Source: a bacterium (GTDB taxonomy: Bacteria > Bacteroidota > Bacteroidia > B-17B0 > Aurantibacillaceae). From it: a stretch of DNA of 11,766 nucleotides. The DNA lies in assembly GCA_027364695.1 (NCBI GenBank), contig DAHXOV010000348.1, forward strand, positions 1 to 11,766, in the 5' to 3' direction. Below are positions 1 through 8,254 of the stretch, piece by piece. Both the position numbers and the translations under genes were made by a program. The notes below the pieces were generated by a model. That model had not been told where the DNA came from, ran no database searches, and worked only from the letters and a program-made list of their open reading frames with translations. Positions within the stretch are counted from its first letter, which is position 1. The number at the start of each line of letters is the position of its first letter.

Positions 1-967
1 AGACAGCACATTAGTAGATGAAAAAGGACATTTTGAGTTTACAAAATTCAAACCCAGTATCAATTTTTATAGAATAAGGATAGAGCCCCAAAACTTTTCC
101 ATATTGGTTTTAGATTCTACAGACAAAGTATCATACACAGCAGATGTTAAAAACCTTGCTGATGCTAAAATCACTGGTTCAAAAGAAACCGATGCGTTCA
201 ATGATATGAATGCAATCAGTAAAAAATACAAAAAAAGTATTGACTCTTTGCAGCAGTCTTTTCAATCCGAAATCATGAAAAGTCCTAATGACTCTGTTAA
301 GATAAATCAATTGAAAACAGAGATAGACAAAGTATATCAAAGCATTCTCTCTAGTTGGTCGGATGATTTGGCACAAAAAGCCAAACAGCATAAAGATAAA
401 TTTGCTTCTATCATTGCTTTACAAATGCTTGACCCACAAAAATATTTGGATGTATATCAAGAGATAGACCAATCATTGGGCAATAAATATCCTCATCATC
501 CGATGATTCAAATGTTACATAAAATAGTGTCGCAACAATCGGCCTTGTCTCCTGGCACACCCTGCCCTGAGATTGCCTTACCAGATCCTAATGGAAAAGA
601 AATAAGATTGTCGTCATTCAGAGGGAAGGTAGTACTCATAGATTTTTGGGCAAGCTGGTGTAAGCCATGTAGAGTAGATATGCCACAGGTAGTTGCTTTG
701 TATAAGAAATACAAGAACAAGGGATTTGAAATTTTAGGTGTATCTTTAGATAAAGATAAAGATCATTGGGTGCAAGCAATTAAACAAGATGGCATCACAT
801 GGCCACAAGTAAGTGATTTAAAGTTTTGGAACAGTGAAGTAGTGCATCTGTTTAATGTAGAAGCTATTCCATATACTGTATTGGTGGATAAAGATGGAAA
901 AATAATAGCAAAAGGGCTAAGAGGGGCAGATATTGAAAATAAGCTGAAAGAAATTTTAGGAATATAG
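1..967 (+). CDS. TlpA-like thioredoxin-fold protein, 5' end missing
   Basis: The reading frame is open from base 2 with no start needed, so the gene begins left of the window; 321 residues are visible. The first visible residues look like the end of a DUF4369-type beta domain. A charged helical region follows (about residues 55-175), then an AhpC-TSA/TlpA thioredoxin domain (about 183-321). The redox motif WCKPC lies at 656-670 (cysteines at visible residues 220 and 223), and the cis-proline is in the IPYT motif near the C-terminus. Known relatives in Bacteroidota are exported, membrane- or periplasm-located thiol-disulfide oxidoreductases that keep cysteines reduced or shuffle disulfides. 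The signal peptide would be off-window, so export is inferred. The M1 peptidase gene starts 20 nt after the stop with no promoter box between, so the two are probably co-transcribed. An internal TTG at 104 is not the real start, since coding continues upstream. Confidence 0.9.
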   Translation, partial: DSTLVDEKGHFEFTKFKPSINFYRIRIEPQNFSILVLDSTDKVSYTADVKNLADAKITGSKETDAFNDMNAISKKYKKSIDSLQQSFQSEIMKSPNDSVKINQLKTEIDKVYQSILSSWSDDLAQKAKQHKDKFASIIALQMLDPQKYLDVYQEIDQSLGNKYPHHPMIQMLHKIVSQQSALSPGTPCPEIALPDPNGKEIRLSSFRGKVVLIDFWASWCKPCRVDMPQVVALYKKYKNKGFEILGVSLDKDKDHWVQAIKQDGITWPQVSDLKFWNSEVVHLFNVEAIPYTVLVDKDGKIIAKGLRGADIENKLKEILGI

Positions 968-987
968 TTGTCAAGATTTATTTTTTA

Positions 988-3900
988 ATGAAAAGACAGT
1001 TTTTCATTCTCTTGTGTTTTTGTTCATCGTCGTTATTACCACAAAATCTTTCGTTGAGCGAATATTTCCAGCAAGAAGTGAATTATACCATTACTGTCAG
1101 ATTAAATGATAAACAGAATAGTTTAAATGGCTTTGAAAACATAGAGTATACCAATCATTCGTCCGATACACTCAAGTATATTTATTTTCATTTGTGGCCC
1201 AATGCATATAAAAACCATCATACTTGTTTAGCCCGGCAATTTTTAAATCTCGGGAAAAAGGATTTTTATTTTTCAAAGCCCGAAGAGCGTGGATATATAG
1301 ATAGTTTAAATTTTTTAGTGAATGATCAGCCATGCAAATTTCAGACAGATGATGATACAATAGATATTGGTATATTGTACTTAAATGAACCACTTTTACC
1401 GTCTCAATCTATCAGAATATCAACCCCCTTTTATGTAAAGATACCCAGCGCTAAATTTTCTCGTTTGGGGCACGATAGTGATGCTTATTACATCACTCAA
1501 TGGTATCCCAAGCCAGCAGTATATGATAGATATGGATGGCACCCTATGCCATATTTACATAATGGTGAGTTTTACAGTGAATATGGACATTTTGATGTAA
1601 GTATCACGCTGCCGGCTAATTATGTGGTAGCAGCAACAGGCAACAGAATAGCTGCCGACGAAGAAGAAGAATTCTTGCAAAATAAAATAAAATTAACCAA
1701 CCAGATGATTAAAGACAATGAAAGAGAAAAAACAATAGCATTATCCTATACCTTTCCAGCAAGCAGTGAGAAATATAAAACAGTACGGTTTGTAGAAAGC
1801 AATGTTCATGATTTTGCATGGTTTGCCGATAAAAGGTTTTTAATTTTAAGCGATGAGATAAAACTTTTTGAAAGCAATAAAAAAGTCAAAACATGGCTGT
1901 ATTTTACACCTGTCAATCTGCCTTATTGGTCAAAAGCATTGGAATATATCAATGAAGCCACTTTATTTTATTCTTATTTGGCAGGAGATTATCCTTACAA
2001 CAATGTAAGCGCAGTAGATGGTCAGAGTGCTGCGGGTGGAGGTATGGAATATCCAACCATCACGATTATCAATCAAACATCTGATTTAAAACAATTGGAA
2101 GAAACCATCGTACATGAAGTCGGACACAATTGGTTTTATGGCATCATCGGAAGCAACGAAAGAGATTATCCTGCGATGGATGAAGGGATGAATTCTTTTT
2201 ATGAAATGAGATACCTGTATGAAAAATATCCTGACGCTCGCCTTAATGAAATGTTTGGATTATCAAAGAAAAAATTATTAGGAATAGAGAAATTAGCCCA
2301 AAAGAAATACTATGAGTGGTCTTATTTGATATTGGCAACACATAACGCAGATTTACCTGTATTAAAACGCTCTACTCAATATACTGAACTTAATTATGCA
2401 GGAATAGTGTATGCAAAGACAGCAATAATAATGGAATATCTGAAAAATTATTTTGGAAAAGAATTGTTTGATGAAGCCATAGCGTTTTACTTTAAAGTAT
2501 TTAAATACAAACACCCTTATCCGCAGGATCTGAAAATACTATTAGACTATTTTGGCGGAGGGGATAATGTACCATTAATAGAAAACTTAACTACTACTAA
2601 CAAGTACATTGATTACAAAATAATCCGTGTAAAAAAAAATCAAAATAACATATACGACATTACTTTAAAAAATAAAGGAGAATTTGCTGCACCTGTGGTA
2701 GTACAAGCGATTAAAAATAATAAGATAGTAGCAGAAATATGGAAGAAAGACATTGCTAAAAAAGAGAGGTTTTCGTTTCCGCCCGTAGAGGCAGATTATT
2801 TTAGAATTGATTTTAATGAAATCGCGCCCGAATTAAACAGACGAAATAACACAATAAGAACAAGAGGAATATTCAAAAAAACAGAGCCCCTACAAATGCA
2901 TTTTGGATGGGAAGCAGACGATTTTTACAAAACGCAGATTTACTTCATTCCCATGAGCGGATGGAATTTTAATGATGGAAATTTATTAGGAGCAGCCATA
3001 TTCAACCATGGCATATTCCCTAAAAAAATGGAGATATTCCTGATGCCTTTGTATGCTTTTAAAAGTCAAACACTGACAGGAAGCGGAGATGTTTATTTTA
3101 ATTTTTTCCCATCAAAAATATTTAAGATTCTACAATTAGGTATAGCAGGTAAATCATACACATACTGGTATAGTAAAAATAATTTTACACAAGAAAAAAG
3201 CTTTTCTCAATACATAAAAGCAGAACCCTATATCAACGTACAATTCAGGCAAAAAAATCCATTGAACCATCGGCGACATTTTTTTACATTGAGGTCTGTT
3301 TGGCTCTCAGACAGAAACAAACATATAGCGATGTACCCATCTAATAACAAAGAATGGAGTTGGGTGAACGAGTATAATTACACTTTTATCAATAATGTCG
3401 TTTTGCAACCATTGAGCGTAACAATAAAACTGCAACACAATGATTTGTTTGCAAAAACGTTTTTGACATTTGACGGAAAAATTTACACAACACCTAAAAA
3501 ATATTTTGAATATAGATTATTTTGTGGGACATTTTTGTATGGAAAACAAAAAGATCGCTATCCTTATGCTTTTCGCCCAGCTGGCTATTCTAATACACAG
3601 GATTATATGTTTGATTACTATTATTTTGGACGGTATCAATCAGACAATTTTTATAGACAACAATTTACATCAACAGAAGGAAATTTAAAAACATGGACAG
3701 CGCTGGGTTATAGTACAGAATGGTTAGGGGCAGCGAATTTATATTCACCATTTTTTTATGGATTTAGATTATTTGCAGATGCAGCAGTTTCCAATGAAAA
3801 ATATCTTGTCAATCCTGTTACACAGACCTATCAAAAATTTTTACTGGATGCAGGTGTACAATTCTCTATTTTTAATGTAATACAAATTAATTTTCCGTTT

Positions 3901-4029
3901 TTAATGAGCAAAGTATTAAAAGATAATTTAAAACTCAATGGATTTGATCAATGGTACCATTGGATAAGATATTCTATTAATATTCATCGTTTGAATCCAA
4001 GATTAGAAGTTACACAAAGACTAGAATAA
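988..4029 (+). CDS. Exported M1 family zinc metallopeptidase with C-terminal beta-barrel-like region
   Basis: The 1013-residue product has the full M1 gluzincin signature. HEVGH is at residues 376-380, followed after exactly 18 residues by the third zinc ligand E399. The GAMEN-equivalent exopeptidase motif is GGGMEY at 350-355, and the likely catalytic tyrosine is Y475 in VYAKT, comparable to the VYEKG of PepN. These residues predict an active zinc aminopeptidase. The N-terminus is a signal-peptide-like hydrophobic stretch (MKRQFFILLCF...). The layout is an N-terminal beta domain (about 35-210), catalytic domain (about 210-530), a beta-rich segment (about 532-630), then about 380 residues of alternating aromatic/hydrophobic strands with polar turns that resemble an outer-membrane barrel. 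Simple M1 enzymes lack this last part. It probably acts at the outer membrane on periplasmic or external peptides; the barrel is inferred from pattern only. The gene follows the thioredoxin gene by 20 nt. Confidence 0.92.
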   Translation: MKRQFFILLCFCSSSLLPQNLSLSEYFQQEVNYTITVRLNDKQNSLNGFENIEYTNHSSDTLKYIYFHLWPNAYKNHHTCLARQFLNLGKKDFYFSKPEERGYIDSLNFLVNDQPCKFQTDDDTIDIGILYLNEPLLPSQSIRISTPFYVKIPSAKFSRLGHDSDAYYITQWYPKPAVYDRYGWHPMPYLHNGEFYSEYGHFDVSITLPANYVVAATGNRIAADEEEEFLQNKIKLTNQMIKDNEREKTIALSYTFPASSEKYKTVRFVESNVHDFAWFADKRFLILSDEIKLFESNKKVKTWLYFTPVNLPYWSKALEYINEATLFYSYLAGDYPYNNVSAVDGQSAAGGGMEYPTITIINQTSDLKQLEETIVHEVGHNWFYGIIGSNERDYPAMDEGMNSFYEMRYLYEKYPDARLNEMFGLSKKKLLGIEKLAQKKYYEWSYLILATHNADLPVLKRSTQYTELNYAGIVYAKTAIIMEYLKNYFGKELFDEAIAFYFKVFKYKHPYPQDLKILLDYFGGGDNVPLIENLTTTNKYIDYKIIRVKKNQNNIYDITLKNKGEFAAPVVVQAIKNNKIVAEIWKKDIAKKERFSFPPVEADYFRIDFNEIAPELNRRNNTIRTRGIFKKTEPLQMHFGWEADDFYKTQIYFIPMSGWNFNDGNLLGAAIFNHGIFPKKMEIFLMPLYAFKSQTLTGSGDVYFNFFPSKIFKILQLGIAGKSYTYWYSKNNFTQEKSFSQYIKAEPYINVQFRQKNPLNHRRHFFTLRSVWLSDRNKHIAMYPSNNKEWSWVNEYNYTFINNVVLQPLSVTIKLQHNDLFAKTFLTFDGKIYTTPKKYFEYRLFCGTFLYGKQKDRYPYAFRPAGYSNTQDYMFDYYYFGRYQSDNFYRQQFTSTEGNLKTWTALGYSTEWLGAANLYSPFFYGFRLFADAAVSNEKYLVNPVTQTYQKFLLDAGVQFSIFNVIQINFPFLMSKVLKDNLKLNGFDQWYHWIRYSINIHRLNPRLEVTQRLE

Positions 4030-4038
4030 TTTTTTATT

Positions 4039-4046
4039 TACCTTTG
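4039..4046 (+). promoter_or_regulatory. Bacteroidota -7 promoter box (TACCTTTG)
   Basis: The box matches TAnnTTTG exactly, lies just after the M1 peptidase stop, and is 18 nt before the ATG at 4065. No clear -33 TTTG is seen at the usual distance. The TTG at 4044 lies inside the box, which argues against it being a start codon. The downstream gene may therefore be transcribed both from here and by read-through. Confidence 0.55.
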
Positions 4047-4064
4047 TACAAAATTTTAAGTGTA

Positions 4065-4697
4065 ATGCGTTCTTTTTTATTAATATTTTTTATATTGTAT
4101 CGTGCTGTAAGTTTTGCTCAACAAAATAGAGAAGAAAAATTCATACAAATATCTGGCGTAGTAGTAGATGTAGATAGTTTAAAACCAGTACCTTATGTCT
4201 CTGTAATTATTAAAGGCACAAAAAGAGGCACAATTACTGATTATTATGGCTTTTTTACATTGGTAACATCTCCAGGAGATGAATTGCAGTTTTTTTCTTT
4301 AAATCATAAACAAGGTACATATAAGTTAGACGATACGCTAAAATTGGTTCATTACTATATCATTCATTCACTTATTAAAGATACCGTTGAACTTCCATCT
4401 GTTTCAGTATATCCCTGGCCCAGTAAAGAGGATTTTAAAAAAGCATTTTTAAATTTAGACTTATCTGAGACAGACTATGACAGAGCGGCAAAAAATTTGG
4501 ATAGAAAAGAACTGAGTTACAATGAAAGGAATTACACCACCGATGCGCAAATGAGTTATCAATACGCTTTGCAACAACAATTGACAAAGATGTATTCATT
4601 GGGTCAATATCCCACCATCAGTTTGCTCAATCCTATTGCGTGGGCTCAGTTTATTGATGCATGGAGAAAAGGAAAATTCAAAAACAAAAAGAAATAA
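4065..4697 (+). CDS. Exported CarboxypepD_reg-like domain protein
   Basis: I chose the ATG at 4065 (210 residues) over the in-frame TTG at 4044 because it begins directly with a signal peptide (MRSFLLIFFILYRAVSFA, cleavage likely after residue 18) and because the TTG sits in a promoter box. Residues about 26-100 form a carboxypeptidase-regulatory-like beta-sandwich: a GVVVD strand, PVPYVSVIIKGT, then G-T-TD-YGFF, the pattern also seen at the N-terminus of TonB-dependent receptors. There is no plug or barrel, so this is a small stand-alone relative. The C-terminal part (about 110-205) carries VYPWPSKEDFKKAFL and a NPIAWAQFIDAW motif, followed by a lysine-rich end. That half resembles a conserved Bacteroidota protein of unknown role. 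A periplasmic or outer-membrane location is inferred; the function is unknown. Confidence 0.82.
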   Translation: MRSFLLIFFILYRAVSFAQQNREEKFIQISGVVVDVDSLKPVPYVSVIIKGTKRGTITDYYGFFTLVTSPGDELQFFSLNHKQGTYKLDDTLKLVHYYIIHSLIKDTVELPSVSVYPWPSKEDFKKAFLNLDLSETDYDRAAKNLDRKELSYNERNYTTDAQMSYQYALQQQLTKMYSLGQYPTISLLNPIAWAQFIDAWRKGKFKNKKK

Positions 4698-4739
4698 AAT
4701 AAAATCAAATCAGAATAAAAATTATTAGTATTTTATTTT
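4696..4739. terminator. AT-only inverted repeat between convergent genes, possible weak terminator
   Basis: AAAATAAAAT at 4696-4705 pairs perfectly with ATTTTATTTT at 4730-4739 across a 24-nt loop, and each arm overlaps or abuts the stop codon of one of the two convergent genes. The stem has no G or C, so termination is uncertain. Confidence 0.3.
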
Positions 4740-6370
4740 GACTTATCATTCAAAATCGCTTGACTTAATTCTTCTCTGCTTATTTTCATTAAATCAAAAT
4801 CCAGGATGATAAAGTCCGCATATTTTCCTGTTTCTAAACTCCCTATCTCTTTTTCCATAAATGCAGCGTATGCGGCATCTATAGTCATTCCTCTTAAAGT
4901 TTGTAGTCGGCTTAATGCCTCATTAGACTGGAATGATACGGTATCACTTAAATCGTAATTGCGGCGGAAGACAGCGGCAAAAAAGGTTTTGAGTGGCGAG
5001 ACCTCTTCCACCGGAAAATCGGTACCTAAAGCCAGTAATTGATTTTGTTGCCATAAAGATTGATAAGCATAGGCATTGGATAATCTGAATACGCCTAGTC
5101 TTTTCATAGCCCAAAATCTGTCAGAAATAGCGTGTGTAGGTTGAACAGATGGAATAATATTGTATCTCTTGAAATAGTGCAAATCTTTTTTATCTACTAT
5201 TTGGGCATGTTCAATTCTCCATCTTTTGTTGTTTGGTTGTCGCAGATGCCTGGCATACATTTCTAATATCAAAGCATTGGCAGAGTCACCAATAGCATGT
5301 GTACATACTTGAAAGTTCTTTTCATACAATAACTTTAATATCTTATCTAAGCTATCTTTTCCTATTAGTAATAATCCAAATTCATTTCGTTGTTTGGTTT
5401 CATCTATATCCGCATATTTTTGTTTTAAAAGCGCTCCTCTTGAGCCCAATGCGCCATCGGAATATATTTTGAAAGATTTTACTTTCAGCCGCTCTTTCTC
5501 AATCAAACCATTTTTCAAAAAATAATTTAGATTAGCATGGTTGAATAAGGCCATCGCATATATTTTAATTTTTAACTCCCCCGTTTTTTGTAAAGAATCC
5601 AGAAGTTGTATTTGCCATAAGTCCAATCCTGCATCATGAACACAATGAATATTATTTTCCCAGCAAAGTTTTTCTGCTTTTTTGAGAAGCGGTAGGAGTT
5701 CTTTTTTAGAAAACTTTGGAATGTACTGTTCTATCAGTTGTGTTGCATTGTCTATAAATATGCCTGAAGGTTCATTCTGTTCGTTCAAAAGGATTTCTCC
5801 GCCATTGACAGATGTAAATGTTTTAATTCCTGCTATTTCAATGGCTTTGCTATTTGTCCATATAGCGTGTCCATCTACACGAGTAAGGCATACAGGAATG
5901 TCTTTGAAAATACTGTCTAATGTCTCTTTATTTGGGAAAGATTTGTTTGAGAATAAATTTTGATCCCATCCTCTGCCAACAATCCATTTTCTTTCAGGAT
6001 TATTTTTATAAAAATATTTTAGACGATGAATAATATCATGGATGGATCTGGAACCAAATAAATTGCATTCGCCTAATGCATAAGCTAAGCCAAAAAAATG
6101 CGCGTGAGCATCTATGAACGCAGGATATAAGTATTTACGCCTTAATGAGATAATGCTATCGGACCTATAATCATCTAAAACCGCTGCATTACTTCCGATG
6201 GCAACAATCTTCCCATTAATAACGGCCATAGCTTGAACTGTATCATTTTTTTCATTCATTGTATAAATACAGGCATCCTTAATAATATAATCAGCATTTC
6301 GTTTTTGATGGCACGATAGAATGAATAAACAAACAGTAATGAAAGTAATAAAATAAAATTTGCTACACAT
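4733..6370 (-). CDS. YtcJ-type amidohydrolase (amidohydrolase_3 family), predicted lipoprotein
   Basis: The product is 545 residues from the ATG at 6370. I prefer it to the ATG at 6409 because it opens on a lipoprotein signal (MCSKFYFITF..., lipobox LFILSC with C20) and because a promoter lies between the two. Family landmarks are the metal-binding HAH at 89-91 in FIDAHAHF, GRGWDQ near 133, the DGALGSRG region preceded by K301, THAIGD with H359, RIEHAQ with H388, and GTDFP with D451. YtcJ relatives hydrolyse amide or N-formyl bonds (for example N-substituted formamide deformylase), but the substrate here cannot be read from sequence. Location would be membrane-anchored, facing the periplasm. 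The C-terminus stops at AILNDKSK, about a dozen residues before the last strand usual in the family. It is monocistronic and convergent with the CarboxypepD_reg gene. Confidence 0.88.
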   Translation of the reverse strand: MCSKFYFITFITVCLFILSCHQKRNADYIIKDACIYTMNEKNDTVQAMAVINGKIVAIGSNAAVLDDYRSDSIISLRRKYLYPAFIDAHAHFFGLAYALGECNLFGSRSIHDIIHRLKYFYKNNPERKWIVGRGWDQNLFSNKSFPNKETLDSIFKDIPVCLTRVDGHAIWTNSKAIEIAGIKTFTSVNGGEILLNEQNEPSGIFIDNATQLIEQYIPKFSKKELLPLLKKAEKLCWENNIHCVHDAGLDLWQIQLLDSLQKTGELKIKIYAMALFNHANLNYFLKNGLIEKERLKVKSFKIYSDGALGSRGALLKQKYADIDETKQRNEFGLLLIGKDSLDKILKLLYEKNFQVCTHAIGDSANALILEMYARHLRQPNNKRWRIEHAQIVDKKDLHYFKRYNIIPSVQPTHAISDRFWAMKRLGVFRLSNAYAYQSLWQQNQLLALGTDFPVEEVSPLKTFFAAVFRRNYDLSDTVSFQSNEALSRLQTLRGMTIDAAYAAFMEKEIGSLETGKYADFIILDFDLMKISREELSQAILNDKSK

Positions 6371-6379
6371 TTTTTGAAA

Positions 6380-6410
6380 CAAAGTTGAGTAAAATAATAT
6401 ATCTGTCAAA
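6380..6410 (-). promoter_or_regulatory. Promoter of the amidohydrolase gene
   Basis: Read on the - strand, a -33 TTTG (complement of 6407-6410) is followed after 19 nt by CAACTTTG (complement of 6380-6387), one base off TAnnTTTG. The ATG at 6370 begins 9 nt after the box, implying a very short leader. It supports the downstream start at 6370. Confidence 0.5.
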
Positions 6411-6545
6411 GTATTGCTCTAAAAATTTAAATTTGATTTTTATATGAACTTTATTATTTTTTTAATAAAACAACTGAAAAATTCTATGCGTAAAATACAC
6501 TACAAAAAATACATTTTGATACAAACATCTTCAATACAAATTGCT

Positions 6546-6553
6546 TAACTTTA
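6546..6553 (+). promoter_or_regulatory. Possible -7 box (TAACTTTA) of the acyltransferase-propeller unit
   Basis: The sequence matches TAnnTTTG at all but the last base and lies 17 nt before the ATG at 6571, the same spacing range as the clearer boxes in this window. No well-placed -33 TTTG is seen; the nearest, at 6515-6518, is 27 nt away. The rest of the 200-nt divergent gap (6371-6570) is AT-rich with no other gene. Confidence 0.35.
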
Positions 6554-6570
6554 CCCATAAAAATTGAAAT

Positions 6571-7245
6571 ATGAAAAAAACAAAAAAACTTATTCTCTTT
6601 GGAGATAGTTCTTTTGCAGAAATCGCTTACGAATACTTTACTTATGATTCTGAATATGAGGTAGGTGGTTTTACTGTAAATAAAGCGTATATAAAAAAAG
6701 AATCGCTCTTTGGTTTGCCCATAGTCCCTTTTGAAGAAGTGGAGAAAATTTACCCAACATCTGAATATGAGATGCATGTGGCATTGGTATATAATACCTT
6801 GAATAGAAACAGGGCAAAGTTTTATTATGAGGCAAAAAACAAAGGCTATCAATTAGCCAATTATATTAGCAGTAAGTGCTTTGTATGGCATAATGTAAGG
6901 ATGGGAGACAATATCTTTATATTTGAAGACAATACCATTCAGCCCTTTGTGAGAATGGGTTCTAATAATGTATTGTGGAGTGGCAATCATATTGGACATC
7001 ATTCAGTCTTAGGCAATCATTTGTTTATTTCTTCTCATGTTGTCATTAGTGGGCATTGCGCCGTAGGAGATTATTGTTTTTTTGGGGTAAACAGTACCGT
7101 TGGGAATAATATCAATATCGGTAAAGATTGCCTTATTGGCGCTGGGTGTTTGATTGTAAAAGATACTGGAGATGGAAAATTGTTCAAAGGCGCCCCTGCA
7201 AAGCCCGATGAAATTTCTGTGTATGACAAGTTTGGTATAGTGTAA
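6571..7245 (+). CDS. NeuD/PglD-like sugar O- or N-acyltransferase (left-handed beta-helix)
   Basis: The 224-residue protein has two parts. Residues 1-100 resemble the PglD_N nucleotide-binding-like domain (KKLILFGDSSFAEIAYEYF, then VGGFTV). Residues about 100-210 form hexapeptide coils (VRMGDN, VRMGSN, HSVLGN, CAVGDY, NINIGKDCLIGAG), ending in a KGAPAKP motif common in such transferases. H143/H144 in IGHHSVLG or H156 are candidate catalytic histidines. Relatives move an acetyl or other acyl group from acyl-CoA to a nucleotide sugar or sialic acid, usually for capsule, O-antigen or glycan synthesis. There is no signal peptide, so it is cytoplasmic. The start is an ATG followed by a lysine-rich N-terminus. 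The next gene begins 22 nt downstream, so the two form an operon. The sugar and acyl donor cannot be told from sequence. Confidence 0.85.
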   Translation: MKKTKKLILFGDSSFAEIAYEYFTYDSEYEVGGFTVNKAYIKKESLFGLPIVPFEEVEKIYPTSEYEMHVALVYNTLNRNRAKFYYEAKNKGYQLANYISSKCFVWHNVRMGDNIFIFEDNTIQPFVRMGSNNVLWSGNHIGHHSVLGNHLFISSHVVISGHCAVGDYCFFGVNSTVGNNINIGKDCLIGAGCLIVKDTGDGKLFKGAPAKPDEISVYDKFGIV

Positions 7246-7267
7246 AAAAACCATTTAGTTGAAATAA

Positions 7268-8200
7268 ATGAAGTGGATAAAGAAAGGTAGAATATTTGAA
7301 CCACGAGGACAAACACCGTGGATGCAGAAATATGGCATTCTCCCCACACCATTCTACATAGAAGAAAAAAATATTATCCGCATTTTTTTTGGTACCTCTG
7401 CCGAAGACAATGTATGCAAAATCACATATCTTGATGTAAATGCAGAAAAACCATCAGAAATCATCTATTTACACACCACTCCATTATTGCCTGAGGGCGA
7501 GCCAGGTCTCTTTGACGAACACGGCTTAAACCCATCTCAGATAGTTATCATCAATCACCAGCCACATTTATTTTATATTGGATATCAACGCTTGCAATCC
7601 ATACCCTATCTATTGTTTTGCTCTTATGCTATTCTAAATGAGGAGATGAACAAAGTTATCTATAGAAAAAAAACACCTCTACTGGATAGAACCCATCATG
7701 AACCATTCATACGATCAGCTATTACCATTGTGCAGGAAGAAGATTTATATCATCTATGGTATGTATCTGCCTATAAATGGGAATGGATAAACAATGAATT
7801 ATTCAAGAATAAACAGTTGCCCAACTATCACATTAAATATCTTCGTACTAAAAACTTTGTGGAATGGAATAAACATCCTAAGCCCGTCATAGCTGCAAAA
7901 AATGACAGTGAATTTGGTTTTGGAAGACCCTGGTGTATAAAAGAAAACAATGTATTTAAGATGTGGTATTCATTAAGAAGAAAAAATATCTCTTACCGCA
8001 TTGGTTATGCAGAGTCATTAGATGGTATGCACTGGGACAGAAAAGACGAGCCAATGGGGATAGATGTATCAGAAACAGGATGGGACAGCGAAATGATTTG
8101 CTACCCTGCTGTAATTAAAGTAAAGAAAAAAACTTATTTGTTTTATAATGGGAACAACAATGGCGCTACGGGATTTGGTTATGCTGAGCTAGCAGAATAA
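7268..8200 (+). CDS. GH43/GH130-like five-bladed beta-propeller protein
   Basis: This 310-residue protein has the repeated blade signature of predicted glycosidases of the GH43/GH32/GH130 superfamily: LFYIGYQ (101-107), LWYVSAYKW (163-171), MWYSLR (232-237), the RIGYAESLDGMHWDR strand pair (244-258) and LFYNGNNNG (291-299). Possible acid residues include E78, D83/E84, E145 and E275, but I cannot assign the catalytic set. It has no signal peptide, so it should work in the cytoplasm. This suggests processing or phosphorolysis of a precursor sugar, or a non-hydrolytic role in surface-glycan assembly, rather than digestion of external polysaccharide. Proteins of this type are known from O-antigen and capsule gene clusters. 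It sits 22 nt after the acyltransferase gene, and the pair is followed by a hairpin. The substrate is unknown. Confidence 0.75.
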   Translation: MKWIKKGRIFEPRGQTPWMQKYGILPTPFYIEEKNIIRIFFGTSAEDNVCKITYLDVNAEKPSEIIYLHTTPLLPEGEPGLFDEHGLNPSQIVIINHQPHLFYIGYQRLQSIPYLLFCSYAILNEEMNKVIYRKKTPLLDRTHHEPFIRSAITIVQEEDLYHLWYVSAYKWEWINNELFKNKQLPNYHIKYLRTKNFVEWNKHPKPVIAAKNDSEFGFGRPWCIKENNVFKMWYSLRRKNISYRIGYAESLDGMHWDRKDEPMGIDVSETGWDSEMICYPAVIKVKKKTYLFYNGNNNGATGFGYAELAE

Positions 8201-8225
8201 AGACAATGAAAGAAAATCAATAGTA

Positions 8226-8246
8226 GCTTCTATTTTTAGTAGAAGC
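8226..8246. terminator. Hairpin between convergent units
   Basis: GCTTCTA (8226-8232) and TAGAAGC (8240-8246) form a perfect 7-bp stem around a 7-nt T-rich loop, midway between the stop codons of the propeller gene (+) and the DUF3127 gene (-). The T-tracts on either side are poor, so it may act as a weak bidirectional terminator. Confidence 0.5.
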
Positions 8247-8254
8247 AGTTTAAA

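Noticed and set aside
2631..2639. A9 tract in the M1 peptidase gene as a slippage site
   Set aside because: A-runs are common in AT-rich DNA, the frame is intact on both sides, and no alternative product is evident.
6371..6409. 13-codon extension of the amidohydrolase from the ATG at 6409
   Set aside because: It would overlap the promoter and would put residues in front of a clean lipoprotein signal peptide.
6450..6469. TTTATTA/TAATAAA inverted repeat around a T6 loop in the divergent promoter gap
   Set aside because: An AT-only 7-bp stem in very AT-rich DNA is likely by chance and is not placed after any gene end.
6484..6852. 122-codon - strand frame
   Set aside because: Its right half lies opposite the well-supported acyltransferase gene and its composition is rich in Phe, Ile and Cys, as expected for the complement of AT-rich coding DNA.
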